The notes under the pieces: model-generated
Told to the model about the DNA's origin: nothing
Databases searched by the model: none
What the model saw: only the letters and a program-made list of their open reading frames with translations
NCBI GenBank assembly: GCA_964415245.1
Contig: CAYQAJ010000134.1
Span: 1-13,752 of the forward strand
Source: CAYQAJ01 sp964415245
GTDB taxonomy: Bacteria; Planctomycetota; Planctomycetia; Pirellulales; Pirellulaceae
Length of the DNA: 13,752 bases
Direction: 5' to 3'
Position numbers and translations under genes: made by a program
In this document: positions 1 to 7,000 of the stretch, one piece after another
Layout: every line of letters begins with the position of its first letter
How positions within the stretch are numbered: position 1 is the first letter of the stretch

Positions 1-1013
1 TGGTGCTCACGTACGTCTTCTTCGGCGGCATGCGCGGCACCGCCTGGGCCAATACGTTTCAGACGGCCGTGTTCATGGTGCTGGGCGTTCTCACCTTTGT
101 AACAGTCGCCAAGGGACTGGGCGGGCAGGAGAGCTTGCTCGAAGACATGCGGGCTGCGTCAAGCCAGGTGAATCCCGACATGATCTCCCGGGCGAAGATC
201 CCGCCATCGGTGTACTTTTCGTTCCTGCTCATTCCGCTGTCGGTGGCGATGTTCCCGCACGTGTTTCAACATTGGCTTACGGCCCGCAGCGCGCGAACGT
301 TTCGCTTGGCGATCGTGGCCCACCCGATCTTCATCATGATCGTGTGGCTGCCCTGCGTGCTGTTGGGCGTGTGGGCCAGTGCCCCGAAAGCCGGTATGCA
401 AGGTGTGCCGCCCGACCAGGTGCTGGCCACGATGGTGGGAAACGAGGCGAGTCCCGTGCTGGCGGGATTGCTGACGGCGGGCATTCTCGCCGCGGTGATG
501 TCGTCGCTCGACAGCCAGTTCCTGTGCCTGGGCACCATGTTCACCAACGACATCGTCGCGCACTACGGCGGCAAGAACCGCTTCAGCGATCGGCAGATCG
601 TGCTGTTGGCCCGGGGGTTCATCGTGGCCATCGTGGCGGTGACGTACGTGCTGAGCCTGATCTCGCCGGCCACGGTGTTCGGAATGTCGGTGTGGTGCTT
701 CAGCGGGTTCACGGGATTGTTTCCCGTGGTGATGGCCGCCATCTATTGGCGACGACTCACCGCGCCCGGAGCGGTGGCGGGCATCCTGACCACGGTGGTC
801 GTTTGGATCGTCATGTTCTGGCACTCCGGTTTCGGTGCCACGCGCGGGTACGCCTTCCCCAAGGAGCCGATTCCACTGTTCGGCGGACTGGCGATTCCCC
901 CCATGCTGCCGGTGGTAACCATCACGGTGGCGACGGCCGTGGTGATGTTCGCCGTTTCCGCCGTCACGCGCCCGCCGAGCCGCGAGACATTATCGCGGTT
1001 TTTCGCAGAATGA
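1..1013 (+). CDS. Sodium:solute symporter family protein (5'-truncated by window edge)
   Basis: This is the C-terminal 336 residues or so of an integral membrane transporter of the SSS (sodium/solute symporter) family, which couples Na+ entry to uptake of a small organic solute. The frame is open to the first base, so the true start lies upstream. About eight hydrophobic segments are visible, near residues 20-40, 68-88, 102-124, 149-169, 199-220, 224-248, 255-273 and 298-321 of the visible part. The stretch SSLDSQ (167-172), with Ser residues inside a helix after a Gly/Ala-rich run, matches the SSS region that carries Na+-site hydroxyls. A short region ending in YWRR (248-251) followed by TAPGAVAGI is also typical, reading into the next helix. 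The substrate cannot be deduced; the general look is closer to the PanF/PutP-like branch than to sugar transporters. The family call is firm, the substrate unknown. Confidence 0.9.
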   Translation, partial: VLTYVFFGGMRGTAWANTFQTAVFMVLGVLTFVTVAKGLGGQESLLEDMRAASSQVNPDMISRAKIPPSVYFSFLLIPLSVAMFPHVFQHWLTARSARTFRLAIVAHPIFIMIVWLPCVLLGVWASAPKAGMQGVPPDQVLATMVGNEASPVLAGLLTAGILAAVMSSLDSQFLCLGTMFTNDIVAHYGGKNRFSDRQIVLLARGFIVAIVAVTYVLSLISPATVFGMSVWCFSGFTGLFPVVMAAIYWRRLTAPGAVAGILTTVVVWIVMFWHSGFGATRGYAFPKEPIPLFGGLAIPPMLPVVTITVATAVVMFAVSAVTRPPSRETLSRFFAE

Positions 1014-1035
1014 CGCTTCGCGCGCACACCTTGCA

Positions 1036-1055
1036 TGCCGGAGCGGTTTCCGGCA
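1036..1055. terminator. Perfect 7-bp hairpin after the symporter gene
   Basis: TGCCGGA (1036-1042) pairs perfectly with TCCGGCA (1049-1055) around a 6-base loop, 23 bases after the symporter stop codon. There is no T-run after it, so it is not a canonical intrinsic terminator. It may slow 3' decay, aid termination, or be a dispersed palindrome. Confidence 0.35.
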
Positions 1056-1069
1056 CAATGTGGGGCCCT

Positions 1070-1133
1070 GAGGCGAAACGGCAAGCGAAGGGCTGAGCGT
1101 GGATGGCTACGCGAGGCTTGCTTGTTTCGCCTC
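1070..1133. repeat. Inverted repeat in the rpsR upstream region
   Basis: The 17-base arm at 1070-1086 (starts GAGGCGAAAC, ends GGCAAGC) is almost the reverse complement of 1116-1133 (starts GCTTGCTTG, ends TTTCGCCTC), with one extra base and a 29-base loop. The right arm ends 30 bases before the rpsR start codon. It could form a leader stem-loop of rpsR mRNA, or be a transcription end signal for the upstream gene. No T-run follows. Confidence 0.5.
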
Positions 1134-1163
1134 GGTATCGTTCAACGCTGAATCCAGAACTCC

Positions 1164-1451
1164 ATGAATCAGTTCAAGAAACGTCCTGCCGCCCGGGCCG
1201 GCCGCGCCCGTAAGAAAGCCCGCGCCAAAACGCGCGGCACTCGCAAGGACCCCATCTTCGTCGATGGCAAGCGTCCGCGGCCGATGTACGTCGACTACAA
1301 GGACATCGAGCTGTTGAGGAAGCTCGTCAACCGGCACGGCAAAATTGTTGGCCGTCGCAAGACCGGTTGCACCGCGGCCAGCCAGCACGCCGTGACCCAC
1401 GCCATCAAGCGGGCGCGGTACATGGCCCTGCTCCCCTTCACGGGCGAATAG
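1164..1451 (+). CDS. rpsR: 30S ribosomal protein bS18
   Basis: This encodes a 95-residue small-subunit ribosomal protein. bS18 binds 16S rRNA with bS6 on the platform of the 30S subunit. Recognition rests on the core DYKDIELLRKLV (47-58), HGKIVGRR (62-69) and the C-terminal AIKRARYMALLPFTG (about 80-94), all hallmarks of bS18. The N-terminus is longer than the usual 75 or so residues and is a highly basic Ala/Arg/Lys tail (residues 4-28). The segment after the KIV motif reads TGCTAASQHAV, where most bacteria have TGTRAKYQRQL, so a normally basic RNA-contacting loop is altered. No N-terminal zinc-type cysteine is present. The start codon has no clear Shine-Dalgarno sequence. The gene stands alone: rpsF, ssb and rplI, its usual partners, are not next to it, and a symporter precedes it. 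Confidence 0.95.
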   Translation: MNQFKKRPAARAGRARKKARAKTRGTRKDPIFVDGKRPRPMYVDYKDIELLRKLVNRHGKIVGRRKTGCTAASQHAVTHAIKRARYMALLPFTGE

Positions 1452-1457
1452 CCGCCA

Positions 1458-1607
1458 AGCCGCCGCATTCACGCGGCGCTTGTGTGATAGCCGCGACATT
1501 CATGTCGCGCTTGCCTTGCCACCCCATTCCCACGGCGCGTGCCCGATAGCCGCTACATTCATGCGGCGCGCGCCGGCGCTAGGGTCGCCACATTCCTCCC
1601 GCGCTCG
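1458..1607. repeat. Array of four to five palindromic ACATTCATGT-type repeats
   Basis: Beginning seven bases after the rpsR stop, an imperfect 25-base unit recurs at 1458-1482, 1489-1513, 1548-1572 and about 1584-1607, with a further worn copy near 1517-1542. Steps are about 28-36 bases. The core is a palindrome: a GCCGC-like left arm, ACATTCATG in the centre and a GCGGC-like right arm. In the second unit the arms GCGACAT and ATGTCGC pair exactly. Arm differences are partly compensated between left and right (CGA/TCG in unit 2). Another good copy lies at 12452-12476. Units vary too much and spacing is too short for CRISPR. Possible roles are REP-like RNA hairpins protecting the rpsR 3' end, or residues of a small mobile repeat. 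Confidence 0.75.
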
Positions 1608-1643
1608 GTTGCAGCATCGCTTGCCCCAGACGAAAATCGGGGC

Positions 1644-2132
1644 ATGGCTGCCCATTACACTACGACGCGGCGAGTCGAGTTCCGCGATACCGACACCGCC
1701 GGCATCATGCACTTCTCGGCCTATTTCACCTACATGGAGCAGGCCGAGCACGAGTTCCTGCGGCACCTCGGCCTAAGCGTGCACCTGCGCGACGAGCAGG
1801 GCGTGATCAGTTGGCCCCGCGCGTCGGCCAAGTGCGATTATCTCGGAGCGGCGCGATTCGAGGACGTGTTTCAGATCCACGTGAGCGTGGCGCGGCTGGG
1901 CGAAAAGAGCGTCACCTACCGCTTTCGTTTCACGCGCGACGATACGCAGCTCGCCCTGGGCAGCATCACGGCCGTTTGCTGCCGGCTCGACCTGGGGGGC
2001 GGACCACCGCGATCGATTTCCATTCCGCCGGCGATTGCCGAGAAGCTGGCCGAGTATGTGACCGCCGAACCCGAGCTCGCCGCTGAACCCGAGCGCACCG
2101 CTGAATCGATGGACGAAAATGGCACGTCGTAA
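1644..2132 (+). CDS. Acyl-CoA thioesterase, hotdog fold (YbgC/4-hydroxybenzoyl-CoA thioesterase family)
   Basis: This 162-residue protein probably hydrolyses an acyl- or aroyl-CoA thioester in the cytoplasm. The N-terminal VEFRDTDTAGIMHFSAY (11-27) matches the family signature in which the second Asp (here Asp17) is the catalytic residue and the following AGI/H region begins the long hotdog helix. YFTYMEQAEHEFLR (27-40) continues that helix. The beta strands follow through about residue 117. The C-terminal 25 residues are an acidic, low-complexity tail with repeated AEPE, not part of the fold. ATG at 1644 was chosen because it sits ten residues before the signature, as in relatives; the frame is open 105 bases further upstream but that part lies in the palindromic repeat array. 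The next gene begins 58 bases downstream. YbgC proteins often partner Tol-Pal, which is not present here, so the substrate is unknown. Confidence 0.88.
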   Translation: MAAHYTTTRRVEFRDTDTAGIMHFSAYFTYMEQAEHEFLRHLGLSVHLRDEQGVISWPRASAKCDYLGAARFEDVFQIHVSVARLGEKSVTYRFRFTRDDTQLALGSITAVCCRLDLGGGPPRSISIPPAIAEKLAEYVTAEPELAAEPERTAESMDENGTS

Positions 2133-2154
2133 TTGAGCTAGTCCTTGCAAACAG

Positions 2155-2174
2155 CCCCTGCCGGAAGGCAGGGG
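2155..2174. repeat. 8-bp GC-rich hairpin with GGAA tetraloop
   Basis: CCCCTGCC (2155-2162) and GGCAGGGG (2167-2174) pair perfectly around GGAA, a stable GNRA-type tetraloop. The hairpin ends 16 bases before the ATG of the toroid-protein gene, close enough to affect its translation start. No T-run follows, so it does not look like a terminator. It may be a dispersed palindrome. Confidence 0.55.
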
Positions 2175-2190
2175 GCACCCCACCCAGCGC

Positions 2191-3129
2191 ATGCCCACGC
2201 CCGACTACCTGCAACAGCTCACCATCAAGCTCAGCGCGGGTCTGGGCAAACTGCCGGACAACGTTCGCGCCCGTCATGCCGCGTATCTGACCTCGGCTCA
2301 GCGCGAAGACGGCGGATTCGTCGGCCGACAAGGCAACAGCGACCTGTACTACACGGGTTTCGCGCTGCGGGCGCTCGCCGTATTGGGCGAGCTTTCGGGC
2401 GACCCGGCCCAACAAGCCGCGCAATTTCTCAAGAGCCGGCTGGGCGGACAGGAGTCGATCGTCGACTTCTTCTCGCTCCTGTACAGCACCGCCCTCGTGC
2501 GTGCGGCGGCGGGTATCGACGTATTGGCCGACGCCCCCGCCGGCTGGCGCGACGCTGTGCAGAACACCCTCGAAAAACTGCGTCGCGACGACGGCGGGTA
2601 CGCCAAAGGTGCCGAAGGAGCCGCCAGCAGCACGTACCACACGTTTCTCGTGCTGTTGTGCATGCAGCTCATCGACCGACCCGTGCCCGAGCCCGAGCGA
2701 ATCGTCCGCTTTCTGCACAGCCAGGAGGCCGAGGACGGGGGGTTTCGCGAAATTCGCGCCAGCCAGCGGGCGGGCACGAATCCCACGGCCGCGGCCATCG
2801 GCTCGTTGCGGCTGTTGGACGCGTTGGACGAAACGCGTCGCGCCAGCACCATCGAATTCCTCGTCGACATGCAGACTGACGAGGGGGGCCTGCGGGCCAA
2901 CACGCGCATTCCCATCGCCGACCTGCTAAGCTCATTTACCGGTGCTTGGACGCTCGCCGACCTGGGAGCGATCGACGAACTGGATCTGCGGGCCATGAGA
3001 ACGTTCGTCGAATCGCTACAATGGGACCAGGGCGGATTCCAGGCCGCCGCTTGGGACGTGACCACCGACGTGGAGTACACATTCTACGGCCTCGGCTGCC
3101 TGGCCCTGCTGGCCGAGTACGCAGATTAG
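2191..3129 (+). CDS. Prenyltransferase/squalene-oxidase repeat protein (alpha/alpha toroid)
   Basis: This 312-residue protein has the repeat pattern of protein-prenyltransferase beta subunits and terpene cyclases. Five copies of a Q/D-x-D-GGF/Y/L turn are visible at about residues 37-43 (REDGGF), 131-137, 179-185, 228-234 and 278-283, each followed by helices such as DLYYTGFALRALAVLG (51-66). Length and spacing resemble Rab geranylgeranyltransferase beta. However, lining up the C-terminal repeats by eye, the three zinc ligands of that family (the Asp and Cys of D-x-C and a His in the last repeat) fall on Ser247, Phe249 and Tyr296. Canonical protein prenylation is therefore unlikely. No DxDD cyclase motif is seen. 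No signal peptide is evident, so it is probably cytoplasmic or membrane-associated. It may be a terpenoid enzyme or an isoprenoid-binding protein. It lies between a hotdog thioesterase and an ABC transporter. Confidence 0.85.
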   Translation: MPTPDYLQQLTIKLSAGLGKLPDNVRARHAAYLTSAQREDGGFVGRQGNSDLYYTGFALRALAVLGELSGDPAQQAAQFLKSRLGGQESIVDFFSLLYSTALVRAAAGIDVLADAPAGWRDAVQNTLEKLRRDDGGYAKGAEGAASSTYHTFLVLLCMQLIDRPVPEPERIVRFLHSQEAEDGGFREIRASQRAGTNPTAAAIGSLRLLDALDETRRASTIEFLVDMQTDEGGLRANTRIPIADLLSSFTGAWTLADLGAIDELDLRAMRTFVESLQWDQGGFQAAAWDVTTDVEYTFYGLGCLALLAEYAD

Positions 3130-3131
3130 CG

Positions 3132-3236
3132 TCCGACTTCGGAATCCCGATTTGCGACTTCCGAATTCGACCTTCCGGTTTCCGCCTTCCGTTCTCCGCT
3201 CTCCGCTCTCCGCTTTCCGCTTTCCGACTTCCTCCC
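3132..3236. repeat. Heptad-repeat tract, TCCGCTT family, 15 units
   Basis: Fifteen consecutive 7-base units fill the whole spacer between the toroid gene and the ABC ATPase. Read from 3132, almost every unit begins TCCG or one change from it (for example TCCGACT, TCCGCCT, TCCGCTC, TCCGCTT), with no insertions or deletions. The tract starts two bases after the stop codon (3129) and ends two bases before the ATPase ATG at 3239. It therefore replaces any normal ribosome binding site. Because 7 is not a multiple of 3, the reading frames through it give short 7-residue peptide repeats that should not be taken for genes. Confidence 0.9.
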
Positions 3237-3238
3237 CA

Positions 3239-3910
3239 ATGGCCGACCTTGTCGTTGAGCATTTAGCCAAGGAGTATCCCACGCGGGGCGAACCGCTGGT
3301 GGTGCTGCGCGACGTGTCGCTCTCGCTCGACCGCGGTCAGAGCGCCGCCATCGTGGGGCCCAGCGGCTCGGGCAAGAGCACGCTGCTAAACGTGATCGGC
3401 ACGCTCGACGCGCCTACGTCGGGTTCGGTCAAAATCGCCGACCAGGACCCGTACGCTCTCCGCGAAGCGAAGCTGGCGCATTTTCGCAATCACCACATCG
3501 GCTTTGTGTTCCAGGAGCATTTTCTACTGCCGCAATTGTCGCTCTTGGAAAACGTACTGTTGCCCGTTCTGGCCGATGGCTCGCCGCAACAAGCGCAGGT
3601 CGAGCGGGCCCGCAATCTGATCGAGCGCGTGGGCTTGTCGGGCCGCGTGGAACATCGCCCGGGCGAGCTGAGCGGCGGCGAACGACAGCGTGCGGCGGTG
3701 GCCCGAGCGCTGATACTGGGCCCGGAACTGCTGTTGGCCGACGAGCCGACGGGCAGCCTCGACCGCGACAACGCGCTCTCGGTCGGCCGGATGCTGTTGG
3801 ATCTGCGGAAGCAGGAGAACGTGATGCTTCTGGTGGTGACGCACAGCAGCGAACTGGCCGGCTTGATGGATCGGCAATTGGAGTTAGAGGAGGGCCGTTT
3901 GAAGGGATAG
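3239..3910 (+). CDS. ABC transporter ATP-binding protein, LolD/MacB type
   Basis: This is a 223-residue ATPase subunit that powers the permease encoded downstream. All catalytic motifs are present: Walker A GPSGSGKST (40-48), Q-loop Gln92 in FVFQEHFLL, signature LSGGERQRAAVARAL (144-158), Walker B LLLADEPTGSLD (164-175) and the switch His202 in VVTHS. The HHIGFVFQ segment and DEPTGSLD are typical of the LolD/MacB/FtsE group. The ATG at 3239 gives MADLVVEHL, the normal beginning of such proteins. An in-frame ATG at 3152 would add 29 residues translated from the heptad tract and is rejected. No Shine-Dalgarno sequence is visible, so initiation may be leaderless, coupled or S1-dependent. The substrate cannot be told from the ATPase; LolD itself handles lipoproteins, relatives handle peptides, macrolides or lipids. 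Confidence 0.93.
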   Translation: MADLVVEHLAKEYPTRGEPLVVLRDVSLSLDRGQSAAIVGPSGSGKSTLLNVIGTLDAPTSGSVKIADQDPYALREAKLAHFRNHHIGFVFQEHFLLPQLSLLENVLLPVLADGSPQQAQVERARNLIERVGLSGRVEHRPGELSGGERQRAAVARALILGPELLLADEPTGSLDRDNALSVGRMLLDLRKQENVMLLVVTHSSELAGLMDRQLELEEGRLKG

Positions 3911-3936
3911 CGTCTGGTGTTGCTCGTGCAACTTGC

Positions 3937-4015
3937 GTTGTGGCGCGGTCTCCCGACCGCGCCACGCGTCGAAGATCGTGCGGCACGTGCCGCGGTCGGG
4001 AGACCGCAGCACAAC
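3937..4015. repeat. Long inverted repeat between ATPase and permease genes
   Basis: A 24-base arm at 3937-3960 (starts GTTGTGGCGCGG, ends CCCGACCGC) is the reverse complement of 3992-4015 except for two mismatches, with a 31-base loop. The left part also folds alone: GTGGCGCGGTC, loop TCCC, GACCGCGCCAC (3940-3965) is a perfect 11-bp stem. The right arm has a matching 6-bp hairpin GCGGTC, GGGA, GACCGC (3992-4007). Two alternative folds are thus possible. Lying 26 bases after the ATPase stop and 32 before the permease start, it could set the ratio of the two subunits by pausing, attenuation or mRNA processing, or be an inserted palindromic repeat. Confidence 0.8.
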
Positions 4016-4047
4016 AACGGCCCGAATTGAGCGAGTGATTCGACACC

Positions 4048-7000
4048 ATGTCCTCCTGGCGCTTCATTCTCCGCAGTCTCGTGTACCATCGGCGGATGCA
4101 CGTCGCCGTGGCGCTCGGCGTGATGGCGGCTACTGCCGTGCTCACCGGCGCTCTGTTGGTGGGCGATTCGGTGCGGGGCAGCCTCAAGCATCTCACGCTC
4201 GACCGGCTGGGACGCATCGACGAAGCGCTGGTGACGGGCCGCTTCTTCCGCGCGAAGATCGCCGACGAGCTCGCCTCGCACCCGGGCTTTCGCGAGCACT
4301 ACGAATCGGCCACGCCCGTCGTTCTGCTGCCGCGGGGCACGATCGTATATCGCTACAGCGACCCCGACTCGGGCGTCGAGCACGTGGCCCGTGCCGCCGG
4401 CGTGCTCATCGTCGGCTGCGACGAGCGATTCTGGAATCTTGGCCCGGCCGAGTTCAAGCCGAGTCGCATTCCCCAGCGCGGCGAGATCGTGCTCAACCAG
4501 TTGGTGGCCGACGAGCTGAGGGTTGCAGTCGGCGACGATGTATCCCTGCGCCTGCCGCGCATCAACAATATTCCCGCCGAGAGCGCGCTGGGACGCCGCA
4601 CTGATCCCTCGCAGGGACTGCCCCGATTGAAAGTCGTCGAGATTATTCCCGCCGAAGGGCTGGGGCGATTCAGTCTCCGATCGGCCCAAAGCGCGCCCCG
4701 CAACGCGTACGTATCCATCGAAGCGCTACAGGACGTGCTCCGCCAGCCGGACGAGGCCAATGCGCTGCTTGTGGCGGGCCGCTCGCAAGACCGCCCTCCC
4801 GATGAAGAGGCCAGCCGTGCTCTGGCCGCCATGTTTTATCCTCAGATAGAGGACTACGGACTCGCGGTCACGCCCTTTCGCATCGGCTACCACGACCCGC
4901 AGACCGGCGAGGATCAGACCGAACTCGAATACTTCAGCTTCACGAGCGATCAGCTTCTCTTTCCCTCGGCGGTGGAAGGCGTCGCTCTGCGTGCTTTCTC
5001 TGAGTACGAGCCGCAGCCGGTGCTAACCTATCTGGCCAATGGAATCGCGCTCGAAGATGCCGACGGGAAAGTGACGGGGACCGAGATTCCTTATTCCACG
5101 ATCACCGCCGTCGATTCCGTTCCCAGACTCGGCCCGCTGCTCGACGACGTCGGCAAGCCGATCGAACTGGCCGACGACGAAATCGCCTTGAACTCTTGGG
5201 CGGCCGACGACCTGGGCGCCGGTGTCGGCGACACCGTGCGGATCACCTACTTCGAGCCGGAAACCACGCACGGCCGGACGATCGAGAAGTCAGCTCGATT
5301 CAAACTGAAGGCGATCGTGCCGATCACCGAGCCGGCCGAGCCGTTCCGCCGCACGCAACCGGCCGTGTTTGACAAACCGCCGACACGGGCCAATGACCCG
5401 CATTTGACGCCGGAAGTCGAGGGAATCACCGATCGCGATTCGCTGGCAAGCTGGGATGCGCCGTTCGACATCGACCGGTCGAAGCTGCGGTCGCAGGACG
5501 ACGACTACTGGTCGTACTACCGCACGACTCCCAAGGCGTTCGTTTCGCTGGCCGCCGGCCAGAAGCTGTGGAACAGCCGTTTCGGCCGGCTCACTTCGCT
5601 CCGCATCGCGCCGCGCGAGGGACTCACCGCCGAGAAACTGGGCGAAGACTTCTTGCGCGAGGCCGACACGCAAAAGGCCGCACTCGGCTTCGAGTTCCTG
5701 CCCGTCAAGCGGCAGGCGCTCGAAGCGTCGTCGGGCACGACACCGTTCGGCGTGCTGTTCTTGATGCTGAGTATGTTTTTGATCGCGGCCGCGGTGATGC
5801 TCGTGGCACTGCTGTTTCGTTTGGGCGTCGAGCGGCGGGCTTCCGAAATCGGCATCGCGCTGGCCGTGGGACTTTCGCGGCGAAAGACCGCCCGACTGCT
5901 CATGGCCGAAGGTGCGATCGTGGCTTCACTGGGCGGACTGTTGGGCGTCGCCGTCGGAATCGGCTATGCCTGGCTGATGATCGTCGGCCTCACGACGCCC
6001 GGCGTGTGGCTGGGCGCGATCGGCACGCCGTTTCTGCGGCTGTACCTCGACAACCCGCTGAGCCTGGTGATCGGCTATGCCAGCGGAGTGATTGTCTCCA
6101 CGCTCACCATCTGGTGGAGTCTGCGCGCCACGCGGCGGGTCGCGGTGCGGCGGCTGCTTTCGGGCCGTGTCGCCGACGATGGCCCGGCGGCGCATGCCGC
6201 GCGGCGGCATCGAGTGATGGTCCGCATTTTGGTTGGATCGGCGCTCGTGCTGCTGGCCGCGGCATGCGCGACCGCCCTATACGCCTTGAAGCTCGGGGGC
6301 GAAGCGCAGGCCGGCGCGTTCCTCGGCTCGGGTGCGATGGTGCTTGCGGCCGCACTGCTCTTTGCCTGGACGCGGCTGCGCTACGGCGGCCAGCGTCCGA
6401 GCGGCACGTTGCACTTTGTCGGCCTGGCGGCCCGCAACGGCGCGCGAAACCCCACCCGCAGCGCGCTCACCATGGGGCTGATCGCCTCGGCCTCGTTCCT
6501 CATTCTCTCGATGGGGGCCTTTCACGCGAACCCCAACGAGGAGGGCACCGGTGGCTTCGACTACCTGGCCGAAAGCGATCTGCCCATCTACCGCGACCTG
6601 AACGACGACAGCGTGCGCAAAGATCTATGGGCCGGCAACGCTGCGAAGCTCGATGGATCGGTGATTCTCCCCCTGCGCGTCGAGCCCGGCGACGACGCGA
6701 GCTGCAACAATCTGTATCGTGCCACGCGGCCGCGCACGCTGGGAGTCACGCCGTTAATGGCCGCGCACTTCAGCGAGCCGAATACGCCAGCGTTCGGCTG
6801 GGCCGCCAGCGCCGCCGAAACCGCCGAGCAGAAGGCGAACCCGTNNNNNNNNNNNNNNNNNNNNNNNNNNNNNNNNNNNNNNNNNNNNNNNNNNNNNNNN
6901 NNNNNNNNNNNNNNNNNNNNNNNNNNNNNNNNNNNNNNNNNNNNGCGTTCGGCTGGGCCGCCAGCGCCGCCGAAACCGCCGAGCAGAAGGCGAACCCGTG

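Noticed and set aside
1458..1607. CRISPR array after rpsR
   Set aside because: Units are palindromic through the centre, diverged, and separated by only about 3-11 irregular bases; there are no spacers of constant length and no cas genes.
3152..3238. Upstream ATG that would lengthen the ABC ATPase by 29 residues
   Set aside because: The added residues are translated heptad repeats (FRFP/LRSP patterns) absent from such ATPases.
3490..4689. Antisense open frame of 399 codons over the ABC ATPase and permease
   Set aside because: It opposes clear Walker and ABC-signature coding and runs through the inverted repeat; no recognisable domain.
5568..6944. Long + frame upstream of the gap that joins the downstream permease frame
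   Set aside because: The Arg/His-rich translation before the Ns is out of frame with the permease. It only connects because the gap plus duplicated 55 bases shifts register; after collapse the correct frame starts at 4048.
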